NCBI RefSeq assembly: GCF_022427145.1
Contig: NZ_JAKSXN010000001.1
Coordinates: 1 to 64,000 of the forward strand
Source of the DNA: Paenibacillus timonensis
GTDB taxonomy: Bacteria > Bacillota > Bacilli > Paenibacillales > Paenibacillaceae
Reading direction: 5' to 3'
Length of the DNA stretch: 64,000 nucleotides
Below, piece by piece: positions 25,995 to 34,990 of the stretch. Position 1 is the first letter of the stretch, and each line of letters begins with the position of its first letter. The notes under the pieces were generated by a model, which was not told where the DNA came from, made no database searches, and saw only the letters and a program-made list of their open reading frames with translations. Made by a program: the position numbers and the translations under genes.

Positions 25995-27650
25995 TTACCG
26001 GCTGTTATAACGCTCCAGCGCCGCCGTCTGGATTTCGATGGCCCGATCCAGGCGAAGCGACTTCATTTTGTCCACGTAGCTCTCGAACTGATCGACGGAT
26101 TCCTCGCCCAAAATGATCTTGATCGTCATCTCATCCACCAGCGTGTTCATGTCGTTCATGATGGCCGCATATTCCGAGCTTTCCTCGGGCGTTGGCGTAA
26201 TCGGCGGCAGTTGATATTTTGCGGCATCGGTATTCTTCCAGATTTCGATGGCATCCCGCTGGGTTTGCAGGGCGAAGAACTGCTCCGCATAACGTTTATC
26301 TTGCACGAAAGGCCCGTTGTAGCTGCCGCGGGCATATAAAGAGATCGCTTGCGCCGGCGCGAGTTTATCCGGATTTTTCATAAGCAGGTCCGTGTACTTC
26401 GGATATCCGTCCACCATCTCGTAGCTGACGCCTTCCTCCCCAAAGTTGAAGAACATATGACCTGCCTCGCTGTACCCGTAATCGAGCATTTGAACCGCCA
26501 GCTCCGGGTTCTTAGCCGCGGTCGTAATCGCGACCGTGCCTTCGGACGAGTACGCTTGATTGCGCTGCCCGAATTTCGGCTTGTCGCCTTTGTTCAATAC
26601 CGGATAAGGCGTCGCCACGAGCACCGCTTTCGGGTCGTTCGCCTCGATCAGAGGTTGCCATTTCCCCATGCCGCCGCCGGCATTGCCGATCGCGGCCCCC
26701 GTAGCTCCGGAAGCGAGATTGCTGTCCAGCGCTTTCCCATCGACCGTCGCGATATTTTTATCGAGCAGCCCTTCCTTGTACCAAGACTGGAACAGTCTTA
26801 AGTATTCCTTGAATCCCGGTTCCGCCGGGCCGAACTTAATCACGCCGTCTTCTTGGTAAAATCCTTGGGTCACCCCGAAAGCGCCAAGGAACGCCCCGTT
26901 GTAAGATTCATTGAAGAAGCGCGGTTTGCTGACCATCGAGAGCGGAGCGGCAGCTCCCTTCTTCTCTTTGAACGCTCTAAGCGTTGTGGTCCACTCGTCG
27001 ATCGTTTCCGGCACCGGCAGTCCCAGGTCATCCAGCCAATCCTTGCGGATCATCGGTCCCTGGAATACCCGCAGATACTCATCCCCCCGTATGAACGGAA
27101 ACACGTAGTAGCTACCGCTGTCGGTTTTCACCATTTTATCGATATCGGGATTTGCCTCCAGATACTTCTTCAAGTTAGGCGCATATTTGTCGATGAGATC
27201 GTTCAGGCGAAGGATATATCCGTCGCTGATCGCTTTCTCCGGCCCGCCGGGAAAACTCATGAAATTGTATTCGATCATGTCCGGCAAATCGCCCGACGCG
27301 AGCATGACGTTAAGCGCTTCGCGGCCTTGGCCTGCCGGCGGCGCTAGAAACTCAAGCGGTACCCCCGTATTCTCCTGCCATTTTTTGAAAAAAGGAACGT
27401 CTTGGTGCGTGTTTTTGACGCCGACCAAATTCCCGGTAAGCTCTCCCCAATACGTCAGCGTCTCATCCGTTTGGATCGGATACGTCGCCGCCTCCGTCAC
27501 CGGCGCGTTCCCTCCCGAGTTGGCTCCGCCTTCGTTTTGGTTTGCGCTTCCCGCTTGCCCTCCGTTGGAACAAGCCAACAGCGTGGTGCCAAGCATGCCG
27601 ATGGCCAAAGCGGTGGAAATCCATCGAGGCATGATTTTTTTGTTGTCCAT
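25995..27650 (-). CDS. Sugar ABC transporter binding lipoprotein (LplA/YtcQ-like), copy 2
   Basis: A 551-residue lipoprotein; signal peptide MDNKKIMPRWISTALAIGML, lipobox LLAC (Cys about 27), then a Gly/Asn/Ser linker. Body motifs LTYWGELTGN, PPAGQGREALNVMLASGDLP and FNFGEEGVSYEM are shared with copy 1 at 18672-20366. Start ATG 27650 is chosen over longer frames because GGAAGG precedes it. First gene of the operon with LplB, LplC and GH88, so this copy is the principal receptor. Confidence 0.92.
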   Translation of the reverse strand: MDNKKIMPRWISTALAIGMLGTTLLACSNGGQAGSANQNEGGANSGGNAPVTEAATYPIQTDETLTYWGELTGNLVGVKNTHQDVPFFKKWQENTGVPLEFLAPPAGQGREALNVMLASGDLPDMIEYNFMSFPGGPEKAISDGYILRLNDLIDKYAPNLKKYLEANPDIDKMVKTDSGSYYVFPFIRGDEYLRVFQGPMIRKDWLDDLGLPVPETIDEWTTTLRAFKEKKGAAAPLSMVSKPRFFNESYNGAFLGAFGVTQGFYQEDGVIKFGPAEPGFKEYLRLFQSWYKEGLLDKNIATVDGKALDSNLASGATGAAIGNAGGGMGKWQPLIEANDPKAVLVATPYPVLNKGDKPKFGQRNQAYSSEGTVAITTAAKNPELAVQMLDYGYSEAGHMFFNFGEEGVSYEMVDGYPKYTDLLMKNPDKLAPAQAISLYARGSYNGPFVQDKRYAEQFFALQTQRDAIEIWKNTDAAKYQLPPITPTPEESSEYAAIMNDMNTLVDEMTIKIILGEESVDQFESYVDKMKSLRLDRAIEIQTAALERYNSR

Positions 27651-27804
27651 GTACCTTCCCCCTCCATGATTTGAAATGGGCGGTGAATAACCCATACCCA
27701 GCATACGGGCATCGAACGAAGCAGGCCTATGGGCAAAACCTCCAATGGCATGTTGATTTCGTTTAGGGGGATTGACGATTTGTGCAATGGAGTTGATGAT
27801 ACAT

Positions 27805-27842
27805 ATAAAAAAGCTCACCGAACATTATGTTCCGTGAGCTTT
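27805..27842 (-). terminator. Terminator of ridA
   Basis: AAAGCTCAC pairs with GTGAGCTT (27811-27842) and on the minus strand runs into six T residues. It lies 20 bases after the ridA stop. Confidence 0.85.
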
Positions 27843-27860
27843 AAGCACGTTTGCTCCGCC

Positions 27861-28244
27861 TTAATCCAGATGGGCGACGGCGCTGATTTCAATCAACTGC
27901 TCGGGCGAAGCCAGGTAGGTCACCCCAAGCAGTGATCCGGCGGGTCGGTGTTCTCCCACATAATCCTTAAACAACCCAAGCACAGCTTCAAAATGCTCCT
28001 GTGGGCGGGTCAAATAAACCTCCAAATAAGCAAGGTTCGATCTTTGGGCCCCAAAGCTCCCGAGCACGCGATCCAAATTGTCGAGCGTTTGCCGGGTTTG
28101 GGCTTCGATATCCCCAGCGCCAACGAATAAGCCATGCGCATCATGGGAGAATTGTCCGGAAATATAGAGGGTGCCGTTGACCGCATACCCCTGGGAAATG
28201 CCATGATCCCAAAGATCATGGTTGTACGTCTGGATTTGAGCCAT
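27861..28244 (-). CDS. ridA: RidA-family (YjgF/YER057c) protein
   Basis: A 127-residue trimeric-fold protein. RidA enzymes deaminate reactive enamine/imine intermediates of amino-acid metabolism. Visible motifs: GYAVNGTLYISGQ, the QTRQTLDNLDRVLG helix, and LAYLEVYLTRP. The residue that is Arg in true RidA (RPAGSLLGV here, usually RPAR) is followed by Gly-Ser rather than the usual Arg-Thr/Ser, so it may belong to a Rid2/3-like subgroup. It is divergent from an HxlR regulator whose presumed operator overlaps its promoter. Start ATG 28244 after AAAGGAGAG. Confidence 0.85.
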   Translation of the reverse strand: MAQIQTYNHDLWDHGISQGYAVNGTLYISGQFSHDAHGLFVGAGDIEAQTRQTLDNLDRVLGSFGAQRSNLAYLEVYLTRPQEHFEAVLGLFKDYVGEHRPAGSLLGVTYLASPEQLIEISAVAHLD

Positions 28245-28275
28245 TGTTTTCTCTCCTTTACATCAAAGTAAGGAT

Positions 28276-28330
28276 AGTATAAACTGGGCACAAATTAAGA
28301 AGTAGTACGCACTATTTTGAAAGGTACTAC
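28276..28330. promoter_or_regulatory. Divergent promoter region with GTAGTAC/GTACTAC operator
   Basis: GTAGTAC (28302-28308) and GTACTAC (28324-28330) form a perfect inverted repeat over 15 bases, centred 30 bases before the HxlR start. On the minus strand TATACT (28276-28281) is a good -10 for ridA, and the repeat falls on its -35 region. HxlR/YodB-type regulators bind TAGTAC-like palindromes, so autoregulation plus control of ridA is inferred. Confidence 0.55.
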
Positions 28331-28346
28331 CCGAAAGGATAGTGAA

Positions 28347-28682
28347 ATGATGGGAATGGCGGATTATCAAGGGATAGGCCGGATTCAAGAAACGCCGTTT
28401 GGCTATACCCTTTCGGTGATCGGCGGGAAGTGGAAAATGCTGATTTTATACCTCCTGGCGGAGAATCAGCCGGTTCGTTTTAATGAAATGAAAAGACGGC
28501 TTAGTCCAATTACTTATAAAATGCTCAGCTCCCAGCTGAAAGAACTGGAGGCGGATGGTCTGGTGGATCGGAAGGAATATCCCCAGGTCCCTCCCAAAGT
28601 CGAATACCGGCTGACTCCTAAAGCGGAGACGCTCATCCCCGTTATGGAGCAGTTATGTGATTGGGGAAGGAGATCCCTATGA
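28347..28682 (+). CDS. HxlR-family winged-helix regulator
   Basis: A 111-residue protein starting at ATG 28347, seven bases after AAAGGA. It contains the HxlR core: FGYTLSVIGGKWKMLILYLL, RFNEMKRRLSPITYKMLSSQ, LKELEADGLVDRKEYPQVPP and VEYRLTPKAETLIP. There is no Cys in the N-terminal segment, so the thiol-sensing mechanism of YodB/HypR is unlikely. It overlaps the WYL gene by 4 bases (ATGA). Confidence 0.9.
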   Translation: MMGMADYQGIGRIQETPFGYTLSVIGGKWKMLILYLLAENQPVRFNEMKRRLSPITYKMLSSQLKELEADGLVDRKEYPQVPPKVEYRLTPKAETLIPVMEQLCDWGRRSL

Positions 28683-29596
28683 AATTGGAGCGATTGATCT
28701 CCATCATTTATAAGCTGCTGAATCACGATGTTTTGTCAGCTGCCACGCTGGCCGAGGAATACCAAGTTTCGCCAAGAACCATCTATCGGGATATCGATGT
28801 GCTCTGCGCCGCCGGCTTCCCGGTCGTCTCGTATCAGGGCACGAACGGCGGATACGGTATCATGGACGGGTACAAAATGGACAAAAGCTTGTTGGGCTCC
28901 TATGATGTAGCTTCCCTCATTACCGTGCTGAACAGCTTATCTACCGTATTCGAAGACGAGCGTGCCCAAGGAACCATCGAACGGTTGCAAACGATTGAAC
29001 CGGAGTATCGTTCGCCAAGCTTGGCCGTAGACTTGGAAACCCGCCGGACGGATACAGGCGTGCTTCCTCTTCTTCGGTCCGCCATCACGCAGCGAATGGT
29101 CGTGCGGTTTGATTACATCAATGCCCAGAATCAACGCCGGTCCCGCGAACTGGAGCCGCTGCGGCTCCAGTTTAAATTTGGCAACTGGTACGTCTATGGG
29201 TATTGCCGGTCAAGGCAGGATTATCGGGAGTTCCGGTTATCCCGGATGCTGAATGTACGTCTCATGCCGGATTCGTTTGGGCCGCATCACGAGGTACCGG
29301 AGAAGACCGGTTCCGGCAGTAAGTCATGGCAAGGACAGGTGGAAGAAGTCGTAATCCGGGTGAACCCTGAATCTTTGGCCGATGTCATGGACCAGTTTCA
29401 CCAGGCGGAGAAGCAATTTCACGACGATGGGAGCATGACCGTGCGGATTCCGGTATACCAACCTCTTGGTGCACGCTGGCTCTGGTCCATTCTGCTCAGC
29501 TTTGGCGGCGGCGCCGAAGTCCTCGAGCCGCCCCAACTTCGCGGGATCATCAAGGAACAACTGCAAAAAGCGCTTAAACTTTATGAAGAAGTATGA
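28679..29596 (+). CDS. YafY-type HTH/WYL-domain regulator
   Basis: A 305-residue regulator: DeoR-like winged helix at 1-60 (LAEEYQVSPRTIYRDIDVLC), WYL domain at about 135-205 (FDYINAQNQRRSRELEPLRL, WYVYGYCRSRQDYREFRLSR) and a C-terminal WCX domain. WYL domains sense small ligands or nucleic acids. ATG 28679 overlaps the HxlR stop, so the two regulators are translated together. Confidence 0.92.
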   Translation: MKLERLISIIYKLLNHDVLSAATLAEEYQVSPRTIYRDIDVLCAAGFPVVSYQGTNGGYGIMDGYKMDKSLLGSYDVASLITVLNSLSTVFEDERAQGTIERLQTIEPEYRSPSLAVDLETRRTDTGVLPLLRSAITQRMVVRFDYINAQNQRRSRELEPLRLQFKFGNWYVYGYCRSRQDYREFRLSRMLNVRLMPDSFGPHHEVPEKTGSGSKSWQGQVEEVVIRVNPESLADVMDQFHQAEKQFHDDGSMTVRIPVYQPLGARWLWSILLSFGGGAEVLEPPQLRGIIKEQLQKALKLYEEV

Positions 29597-29620
29597 CAGT
29601 CTGTTGTCATACTTCTTTTT
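29589..29620 (+). terminator. Terminator of the HxlR-WYL operon
   Basis: AAGTATGACA (29589-29598) pairs perfectly with TGTCATACTT (29605-29614), followed by CTTTTT. Confidence 0.85.
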
Positions 29621-29659
29621 ATATAATCAGGACATCCACAACCAAAGGAGACGATTTAA

Positions 29660-30178
29660 ATGACAAATATTCCACAAGAAATGTACAACTATCACACTTG
29701 GGCGAACCAAACGATTCTGGGAAGAATCCGGGAACTCCCCTCCTCCGTATTAAGCCAAGAAGTAAACAGCTCGTTCCCTACTCTTGCCCACGCGCTAAGC
29801 CATATTTATGCCGTGGATCAGATGTGGTATCTGGTGTTAACGGGGATGGAGATGCCTGAAGCCTTTCAAGCAACACGTCCGCTAAACGAACGTGTCCTGG
29901 AGTCCGTGGATGAATATGCCCACGCTTATACCGAGTTAGCCGAACAATTCAGTACCTGGTTCCAAAGCCAACCCGATTTGGAGCAATCCGTGCTGTTGAA
30001 TAATCCGTTCGCCGGTCCCCGCCAAACTCGCCGATCGGAAATGGTGCTGCATCTGGTCAACCACGGTTCCTATCACAGAGGCAACGTATCGACCATGCTG
30101 CGTCAGCTCGGCCACGCCTCCACCATGAACGACTATGCGCTATATTGGTATCAGGAACCTGCGGGCTCCCCGAGCTAA
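29660..30178 (+). CDS. DinB-family protein
   Basis: A 172-residue four-helix-bundle protein of the DinB/YfiT type. It starts with YNYHTWANQTILGRIREL. The three metal His are at HALSH, and in HLVNHGSYHRGNVSTML near the C-terminus. Many members are metal-dependent thiol (often bacillithiol) transferases. ATG 29660 after AAAGGAG. Confidence 0.9.
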   Translation: MTNIPQEMYNYHTWANQTILGRIRELPSSVLSQEVNSSFPTLAHALSHIYAVDQMWYLVLTGMEMPEAFQATRPLNERVLESVDEYAHAYTELAEQFSTWFQSQPDLEQSVLLNNPFAGPRQTRRSEMVLHLVNHGSYHRGNVSTMLRQLGHASTMNDYALYWYQEPAGSPS

Positions 30179-30182
30179 AGCG

Positions 30183-30752
30183 ATGGAGATCGAACCGCTG
30201 CTTCCCGTGAAATCTAGAGAAGAGCTGAGGGTTTGGCTGCAGGAGAACAGCCGGACCGCGAAATCTTGTTGGGTCGTAGTCGCCATGAAGCCAGATCCGA
30301 ATATCCTGTCCTATTTGGATGCGGTCGAAGAAGCATTGTGCTTTGGCTGGATCGACAGCATCAAGAAGAAGATCAACGAAACGGAGACCGCGCAAAGGCT
30401 GTCTCCTCGCAGGAAGAAGAGTTCATGGACGGAATTGAATAAAGAACGGGTCCGCCGTCTGGAGAAGCTGGGCTTCATGACCGATGAAGGACGAAGGGTT
30501 CTTCCCGACATGGGGCCCGATTCTTTTCGGATCGACGGCGTGATCGAACAAAGGCTGCGAGAAGATCCGCAAGTATACGCGAACTTCTTGTCTTTCCCGG
30601 TTCTTTATCAAAGAGTTCGGATCGATACGATCCAAAGCGTCAAAAACCAACCCGAATTATTTAAGCGTAGATTAGACAAATTTTTAGTGAACACGAAAGA
30701 AAATCATATGTACGGCCAATGGCATGATGGCGGACGATTGCTGGAAGAGTAG
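30183..30752 (+). CDS. YdeI/OmpD-associated family protein
   Basis: A 189-residue protein: LDAVEEALCFGWIDSIKKKI, RLSPRRKKSSWTELNKERV and the end FLVNTKENHMYGQWHDGGRL match the YdeI/OmpD-associated family, linked to peptide-stress resistance in some bacteria, biochemical role unknown. ATG 30183 lies just after the dinB stop with only a weak ribosome site, so it probably depends on readthrough from dinB. Confidence 0.8.
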   Translation: MEIEPLLPVKSREELRVWLQENSRTAKSCWVVVAMKPDPNILSYLDAVEEALCFGWIDSIKKKINETETAQRLSPRRKKSSWTELNKERVRRLEKLGFMTDEGRRVLPDMGPDSFRIDGVIEQRLREDPQVYANFLSFPVLYQRVRIDTIQSVKNQPELFKRRLDKFLVNTKENHMYGQWHDGGRLLEE

Positions 30753-30788
30753 CTGCTCCAAAAGCTAGTAAATCACTTTGCAGAACGA

Positions 30789-31643
30789 TTACTGGGCGTT
30801 GGAAAACTTGCGAGAGTCGTTCCGATACGTCGTCGGGGACATCCCCTTTTTGGACGTAAATTGTTTGATGAAGTAAGTGTCATATTCAAATCCGGTCGCG
30901 CGCGCAATATCGTTCAGATTCATATCGGTATGGGTTAAGAGTTCGCAAGCCACTTTCAACCGATAGGCAAGCAAGTAACCCATCGCGGTCGAACCGCATC
31001 TTGCCTGAAACAGCTTATTTAAGGTCACGCGGTTCAAATGCGCGATCTTCGTCAAATCCCCCAAGGTCAACTTGCGGGGATAGTTCGTGTGGATGTACTC
31101 TAGCACAAGATCCACCGGAGAAGGCTCGAGATTGCGATTCAACTCCTCCAGCAGGCCTAGAATTTGAATGAGGTATTTCTTGATCCGGCACGCCCATCGT
31201 TCATCGCTTTGCGCCATTACTTCCGTGCCAAGCACGAAAAACCATTCAAAGATATACGGATAAGCGTTTACGGTAAGCCGGGGGATGCCCGGATAAGGAT
31301 CAACTCTTTGAAAAAACGAAAGCCCGGTTTGAATGCTAGGTGCCGAAGGAAAGGATTGCTCCGTTTCGGATAAACGGACGCTGTTCAGGAAATCCGGGTG
31401 AAAATGGAAGGATTGAGCAGCTACATGATGCATCTCCGTGACCTGTAGATCATCGTTTTCAGCCAGGCAAAGGACACCCGGAGCGACGATCGAAATGGGA
31501 TGTCCGTTTAGCGTGCCTTGTAGGCTTCCGGAGGTGATCAAGACGAGCGATCGGCGTTTTGGATACGGAAGTCGGCTTACATCCTCCATCGGGATAAATT
31601 CGATGTTGACGATGCGGTTCTTGTATCGGTCTATTTGCGGCAT
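30789..31643 (-). CDS. AraC-family regulator
   Basis: A 284-residue regulator. An N-terminal cupin-like sensor (residues 1-150) is followed by two helix-turn-helix motifs: LTLGDLTKIAHLNRVTLNKL (about 196-215) and LNDIARATGFEYDTYFIKQF. Start ATG 31643 with AGGTGAGG just upstream. Divergent from the epoxide hydrolase gene, 108 bases apart, which is its probable target. Confidence 0.9.
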   Translation of the reverse strand: MPQIDRYKNRIVNIEFIPMEDVSRLPYPKRRSLVLITSGSLQGTLNGHPISIVAPGVLCLAENDDLQVTEMHHVAAQSFHFHPDFLNSVRLSETEQSFPSAPSIQTGLSFFQRVDPYPGIPRLTVNAYPYIFEWFFVLGTEVMAQSDERWACRIKKYLIQILGLLEELNRNLEPSPVDLVLEYIHTNYPRKLTLGDLTKIAHLNRVTLNKLFQARCGSTAMGYLLAYRLKVACELLTHTDMNLNDIARATGFEYDTYFIKQFTSKKGMSPTTYRNDSRKFSNAQ

Positions 31644-31711
31644 GGCCTCACCTATCAAATCGTATAGTCAAATGCTTCATATATGCCAGTGTATCACACT
31701 TTCTCGGGGGA

Positions 31712-31717
31712 TATAAT
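31712..31717 (+). promoter_or_regulatory. -10 element of the epoxide hydrolase gene
   Basis: A perfect TATAAT 35 bases upstream of the start codon. No consensus -35 is visible, as expected if the divergent AraC protein activates it. Confidence 0.45.
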
Positions 31718-31751
31718 AAACGATGAAACAAGAGAAAGAGGTGTGAATTCG

Positions 31752-32918
31752 ATGTCACTTGAACCATTTCATATTCACGTTTCCGATGAGGTCCTGGACG
31801 ATCTGAAGAACCGGCTTCATCGCGTGCGCTGGCCCGAGCAACCCGAAAACACCGGTTGGGAAAGAGGAGCGGAGATCAAGGATTTGCAATCGCTAGTTTC
31901 CTACTGGAGAGATCAATATGACTGGCGAGCCCAGGAAGCCAAGTTAAACCGCTTCTCCCAATTCCGTTGCCAAATCGACGGGATGGATATCCACTTCGTG
32001 CATGAGCGCGGGAAAGGGCCTAATCCCCTGCCCCTGATTCTTACCCATGGGTGGCCTGACAGTTATCTTCGTTATGAGAAAATCATCCCTTTGCTTACAG
32101 ATCCGGCCAGCCATGGCGGCAACGCGGAGGATGCTTTTGACGTGATCGTCCCTTCCTTGCCCGGATTCGGGTTCTCCAGCCGCCCTACACGTCCTGGCAT
32201 CAATAATGCCCGCATCTCCGAAATGTGGGCAAAGCTCATGACCGAAGAGTTAGGCTACGCGAAATTCGCTGCCGCCGGCGGAGATGTGGGCTCCGGGGTG
32301 ACAAGGTACCTGGCGGCAAACCATCCCCAGCTGTTATACGGCATCCATCTCTCGGACATCGGGATTCTGCGAGGGCTGATGAATTCAACAGACGAAGCGG
32401 AGCTCTCAGAGGAAGAACGGCGGTATAAACAAGCCGCTTCGGCCTGGGTCGCTCAAGAAGGGGGGTATATGTCCATTCAATCGACGCGCCCCCAAACGCT
32501 AGCGTATGGTCTGTCCGACTCGCCCGTTGGATTGGCAAGCTGGATCCTTGAGAAGCTTCGGACCTGGAGCGATTGTAACGGGAACCTCCGGCAAAGATTC
32601 ACCGAAGACGAACTTCTCACCCATATCATGATTTATTGGGTAACGAACACGGTAGGATCGGCTGCCCACCTCTATTATGAAAATGCGCATACGCTGCCGC
32701 CTCTCGGGTACATCGCGGTCCCGACCGCCCTTGCCTTGTTCAAGGCGGACATCTTACCTCCGCCCAAGGAATGGGCCATGCGCCATCTGAACGTAACCCG
32801 CTGGACCTCGATTCCCCGCGGCGGTCATTTTACCGCCATGGAGGAGCCGGAGCTGATGGCTCAGGATCTTCGGGAGTTCTACCGATCATTTCGATCGTCA
32901 AACGAAACAAAAGGCTAA
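31752..32918 (+). CDS. Epoxide hydrolase, EHN/alpha-beta hydrolase (EPHX1-like)
   Basis: A 388-residue protein of full family length: EHN domain at 1-105 (PFHIHVSDEVLDDLKNRLHR), then the alpha/beta-hydrolase. Oxyanion HGWPDSYLR, nucleophile Asp in GGDVGSGVT, catalytic His in PRGGHFTAMEEP. Such enzymes convert epoxides to diols in the cytoplasm. Start ATG 31752 after AAAGAGGTG. Control by the divergent AraC regulator is likely. Confidence 0.92.
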   Translation: MSLEPFHIHVSDEVLDDLKNRLHRVRWPEQPENTGWERGAEIKDLQSLVSYWRDQYDWRAQEAKLNRFSQFRCQIDGMDIHFVHERGKGPNPLPLILTHGWPDSYLRYEKIIPLLTDPASHGGNAEDAFDVIVPSLPGFGFSSRPTRPGINNARISEMWAKLMTEELGYAKFAAAGGDVGSGVTRYLAANHPQLLYGIHLSDIGILRGLMNSTDEAELSEEERRYKQAASAWVAQEGGYMSIQSTRPQTLAYGLSDSPVGLASWILEKLRTWSDCNGNLRQRFTEDELLTHIMIYWVTNTVGSAAHLYYENAHTLPPLGYIAVPTALALFKADILPPPKEWAMRHLNVTRWTSIPRGGHFTAMEEPELMAQDLREFYRSFRSSNETKG

Positions 32919-32937
32919 CCGCAATCGGTTAGCCTTT
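32910..32937. terminator. Bidirectional terminator
   Basis: AAAGGCTAACCG (32910-32921) pairs with CGGTTAGCCTTT (32926-32937) between the convergent epoxide hydrolase and Gfo/Idh operons. Confidence 0.85.
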
Positions 32938-32956
32938 CGTTTGGAATGACTGAAGG

Positions 32957-33994
32957 TCATCCTTTTGGGCATGACTTGAAAATATCGTCAATCAGCTTCA
33001 TGACCTTGCGAACTTCCTCGTTCTTAACGATCGGCTCTGCACCTTCGCGAACGACCTCATAGAAGTTCTGATAGAACGGAACAAAATCCGCTTTCGGTTC
33101 CGGGAATGCCAGTTTCTCGGTGGCTTCCTCCGAAGGAGGTGCCATCGTCTTGGTGAGCCCCACACCCGCTTGGATCGGCGTTGGTGCCGCCACATCCTTC
33201 CGGCCGGTCGCCGCAATGATCTCGCCGGACAAATCCCAGTCGTTGATTTTCGCGGTTCCCTCAAGCCCCTTGACGTACCAGCGTGGCAGTTTGGTATAGT
33301 TGGTGGTTCCCACTTCAACCAGCGCCTTTACGCCATTTTCAAACGTAATGTAGCTCATGAATCCGTCATCGACTTCATCGCCCAAGATATAGCTTAAATC
33401 CGAATATACGCTTTGAATCGGGCTATCTACCAGCCAGAGCAGCTGATCCAGCAAATGGACCCCCCAATCCAGCAGCATGCCGCCGCCGTGCTTTTGCACA
33501 TGGCGCCAGTCGCCCGGAATGCCGTTCGCTCCTTGAACGCGGGATTCGATTTGGAAAATATCCCCGATCGCCTTGTTTTGGTACAGTTGACGAATGATAA
33601 GGAAATCCGGGTCCCAGCGGCGGTTCTGATGGACCATAAAGACATTGCCCGTCTCTTTGGCAACCGCCAAAATCTCATCGAGCTCTTCGGTGTTCATGGC
33701 TACCGGCTTTTCGCAAACCACGTGTTTACCCGCCCGCAAGGCTCGAATCGCGATTTCTTTATGCGAATCATTGGGTGTCGCAATCAGAACGGCCTCGATG
33801 TTTCCATCCGTTAATACCTCATCCAAACTCGTGTAGATATGCAGGCCTTTGCCCTTGGAGATTTGCTGTCTTTCTCCGGAAATGTCGTAGGTTCCCACCA
33901 CATGGAAGCGAGTGCTTTCCGCAGGGATTAGGTTGTGGGCATGGTACGAGCCCATGCCGCCATAGCCGATTACGGCAAAGTTTATGATTGACAT
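32957..33994 (-). CDS. Gfo/Idh/MocA oxidoreductase, operon member 5
   Basis: A 345-residue NAD(P)-dependent sugar dehydrogenase-like protein. Rossmann motif AVIGYGGMGSYHAHNL (6-21), the family CEKPVAMN motif with catalytic-type Lys, and the C-terminal DWGVHLLDQLLW segment where the active His lies (GVHLLD). Start ATG 33994 after AAGGAG. Last gene of the Gfo-TIM-ThuA-TIM-Gfo operon; probably oxidises or reduces a sugar at C1-C3. Confidence 0.9.
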   Translation of the reverse strand: MSIINFAVIGYGGMGSYHAHNLIPAESTRFHVVGTYDISGERQQISKGKGLHIYTSLDEVLTDGNIEAVLIATPNDSHKEIAIRALRAGKHVVCEKPVAMNTEELDEILAVAKETGNVFMVHQNRRWDPDFLIIRQLYQNKAIGDIFQIESRVQGANGIPGDWRHVQKHGGGMLLDWGVHLLDQLLWLVDSPIQSVYSDLSYILGDEVDDGFMSYITFENGVKALVEVGTTNYTKLPRWYVKGLEGTAKINDWDLSGEIIAATGRKDVAAPTPIQAGVGLTKTMAPPSEEATEKLAFPEPKADFVPFYQNFYEVVREGAEPIVKNEEVRKVMKLIDDIFKSCPKG

Positions 33995-34007
33995 CTTACT
34001 TGCTCCT

Positions 34008-34976
34008 TTACGCCCACCACATGGCTGAGGGTTGTTCATGGATCATAATCGATTTCAAGTTGGTAATAGCACGAGTGAGCCCTTCGTCTACGGACATAAT
34101 CGGATCTTCATGCTCAATGCTTAACACATAGTCGTATCCATATACGCGCAAAGCGGAAATGATGTCCGACCACACCTTCAAGTCATGGCCGCAGCCGACC
34201 GAACGGAAAGTCCAGGCCCGCGTCTTCACGTTTCCGTAAGGCTGCATGTCCGTCAAGCCGTACATGTTGATGTTGTCTTGGTCCAAATAAGTATCCTTCG
34301 CATGGAAATGATGGATCGCGCCGGCTTCCCCAAGGATCTTGACGGCAGCGACCGGATCGATCCCTTGCCACCACAAATGGCTAGGATCCAGGTTACAGCC
34401 GATGGCTTTGCCGGTTGCTTCACGCAGTTTCAACATCGTATAAGGCGTATGTGCCAGGAACCCGCCATGAAGCTCAATTCCGATCTTCACGCCTGCCACT
34501 TCGGCTTCGGTGTTGATCTCTTTCCAGTACGGGATCAATTTCTTTTCCCATTGGTAGGTGTAATTGTCGTCGTATTCGGTTGGCCAAGGCAATACCGGCC
34601 AGTTCACTTGAGTATCCGATGCATTCCCGCCCGATACGCCGGAGAATCCATTGACGACCGGAACGTTCAGAAGGCTCGCCAGCTTGATCGTCTTGCGCAG
34701 CAACGCATCCGCTTCGGCAGCCACTTCTTTGACCGGAGAGATCGGATTGTTATGGCAACTGAGCGCGGAGATTTCCAAACCTTTGTCCGCCAATTTGGAC
34801 AGGTATTCGGATCTTGCTTCGCTGCTTGCCAGCAATTTGTCGATATCCAAATGCGCGTTCCCCGGATAACCGCCGGTGCCGATTTCGACCGTTTGCAAGC
34901 CTTTCTTGGCCACTTCCACAATCATCTCTTCAAAGCTCAAAGCATTAAACAATGGCGTAAATACACCCAATTTCAT
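34008..34976 (-). CDS. Sugar phosphate isomerase/epimerase-like TIM barrel
   Basis: A 322-residue AP-endonuclease-2-type TIM barrel. Metal ligands appear in GIELHGGF (Glu), NLDPSHLWW (Asp/His), HHFHAKD (His) and SIEHEDP (Glu). Family members isomerise or epimerise keto-sugars, and some act as metal-dependent lyases in oxidative deglycosylation. Start ATG 34976 after AAGGAGGG; follows ThuA by 14 bases. Confidence 0.88.
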   Translation of the reverse strand: MKLGVFTPLFNALSFEEMIVEVAKKGLQTVEIGTGGYPGNAHLDIDKLLASSEARSEYLSKLADKGLEISALSCHNNPISPVKEVAAEADALLRKTIKLASLLNVPVVNGFSGVSGGNASDTQVNWPVLPWPTEYDDNYTYQWEKKLIPYWKEINTEAEVAGVKIGIELHGGFLAHTPYTMLKLREATGKAIGCNLDPSHLWWQGIDPVAAVKILGEAGAIHHFHAKDTYLDQDNINMYGLTDMQPYGNVKTRAWTFRSVGCGHDLKVWSDIISALRVYGYDYVLSIEHEDPIMSVDEGLTRAITNLKSIMIHEQPSAMWWA

Positions 34977-34990
34977 CGATCGTTCCCTCC

